This document shows, piece by piece, positions 63,905-64,000 of a stretch of DNA of 64,000 nt. How positions within the stretch are numbered: the stretch's first letter is position 1; the number at the start of each line of letters is the position of its first letter. The position numbers and the translations under genes were made by a program. Under the pieces are notes generated by a model. That model made no database searches. It saw nothing but the letters and a program-made list of their open reading frames with translations, and was not told where the DNA came from. The DNA comes from Jannaschia pohangensis (GTDB lineage Bacteria > Pseudomonadota > Alphaproteobacteria > Rhodobacterales > Rhodobacteraceae), in contig NZ_FORA01000001.1 in the NCBI RefSeq assembly GCF_900113875.1, forward strand, positions 1-64,000, written 5' to 3'.

Positions 63905-64000
63905 ATGAAATCGATGACGGGATATGCGGCGCGCGATGCGGATGGACGCCGGTGGGAGCTGCGGTCGGTCAATGCGCGCGGGCTTGATCTGCGGTTGCGC
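63905..64000 (+). CDS. YicC/YloC-family endoribonuclease, 5' end only
   Basis: The first 32 codons only: MKSMTGYAARDADGRRWELR, then SVNARGLDLRLR, the invariant N-terminus of YicC-type endoribonucleases. The gene runs off the window. ATG 63914 would begin the conserved MTGYA. In relatives gmk follows. Confidence 0.85.
   Translation, partial: MKSMTGYAARDADGRRWELRSVNARGLDLRLR

Overview
The window is a GC-rich alphaproteobacterial chromosome segment. Gene content and order point to Rhodobacteraceae (Roseobacter group): a CckA-type phosphorelay kinase with a CtrA-like site in front, a single-cysteine IscR heading a SUF operon, LexA boxes of the alphaproteobacterial GTTC-N7-GTTC type before recA, Hint-domain and sulfotransferase-fold proteins, and hairpin-plus-TATTTG intergenic elements. 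No tRNA, rRNA operon, insertion sequence, prophage or CRISPR array was seen. The coding is dense, with many ATGA or TGATG overlaps.

Layout. 1-360 has no convincing protein gene but holds an 11-bp tandem repeat and a GC-rich foldable stretch that may be 6S RNA. 361-3420: YmdB-type phosphoesterase, SLC13/RCK transporter, small lipoprotein. 3434-7893: unknown protein and two translationally coupled family-2 glycosyltransferases, the second a tandem-domain protein. 7903-12821: acyl-CoA synthetase plus degenerate M48-like membrane protein (minus strand), then EamA transporter, sulfotransferase and Hint-like protein. 12825-14510: small secreted protein, VOC protein and DUF2267 protein. 14729-22514: a minus-strand fatty-acid/acyl-CoA oxidation locus (two MerR regulators, acyl-CoA dehydrogenase, GST, thiolase, small NTF2-like protein, FadJ). 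22617-24894: two PaaI-type thioesterases and a MATE transporter. 24891-29932: pyrD, DUF952, 5'-nucleotidase, HWE kinase and SRAP protein. 30162-38713: thrS, an Usp protein behind an FNR-like box, guaB, an RsmB-type methyltransferase and cckA.

38730-43336: sulfotransferase-fold protein, recA with two LexA boxes, alaS. 43333-47531: SMR and YitT membrane proteins, icd, HD-domain phosphohydrolase, Ala/Glu/Pro-rich protein and an alpha/beta hydrolase. 47664-55011: the Fe-S cluster operon iscR, NifS-like desulfurase, sufB, unknown, sufC, sufD, Yip1-like, sufS. 55033-58520: YbaK protein, glnE and a small partner. 58523-61036: GlxA-type AraC regulator and class II DAHP synthase. 61146-63016: a short leader ORF, then rtcB2 and prfH, the RNA-repair/ribosome-rescue pair. 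63020-64000: PAS-domain protein and the first codons of a YicC-type endoribonuclease.

The most interesting items are the rtcB2-prfH operon with its leader ORF and folded 5' region, a near-perfect palindrome (CAAATGTC, one base, GACATTTG) inside two unrelated genes in different reading frames, the repeated hairpin-plus-box intergenic element, perfect CtrA-type sites, and an unusual acidic linker in CckA. Start codons were re-chosen in many genes from ribosome binding sites, overlaps or family starts. All calls come from reading the sequence only; no database search was run.
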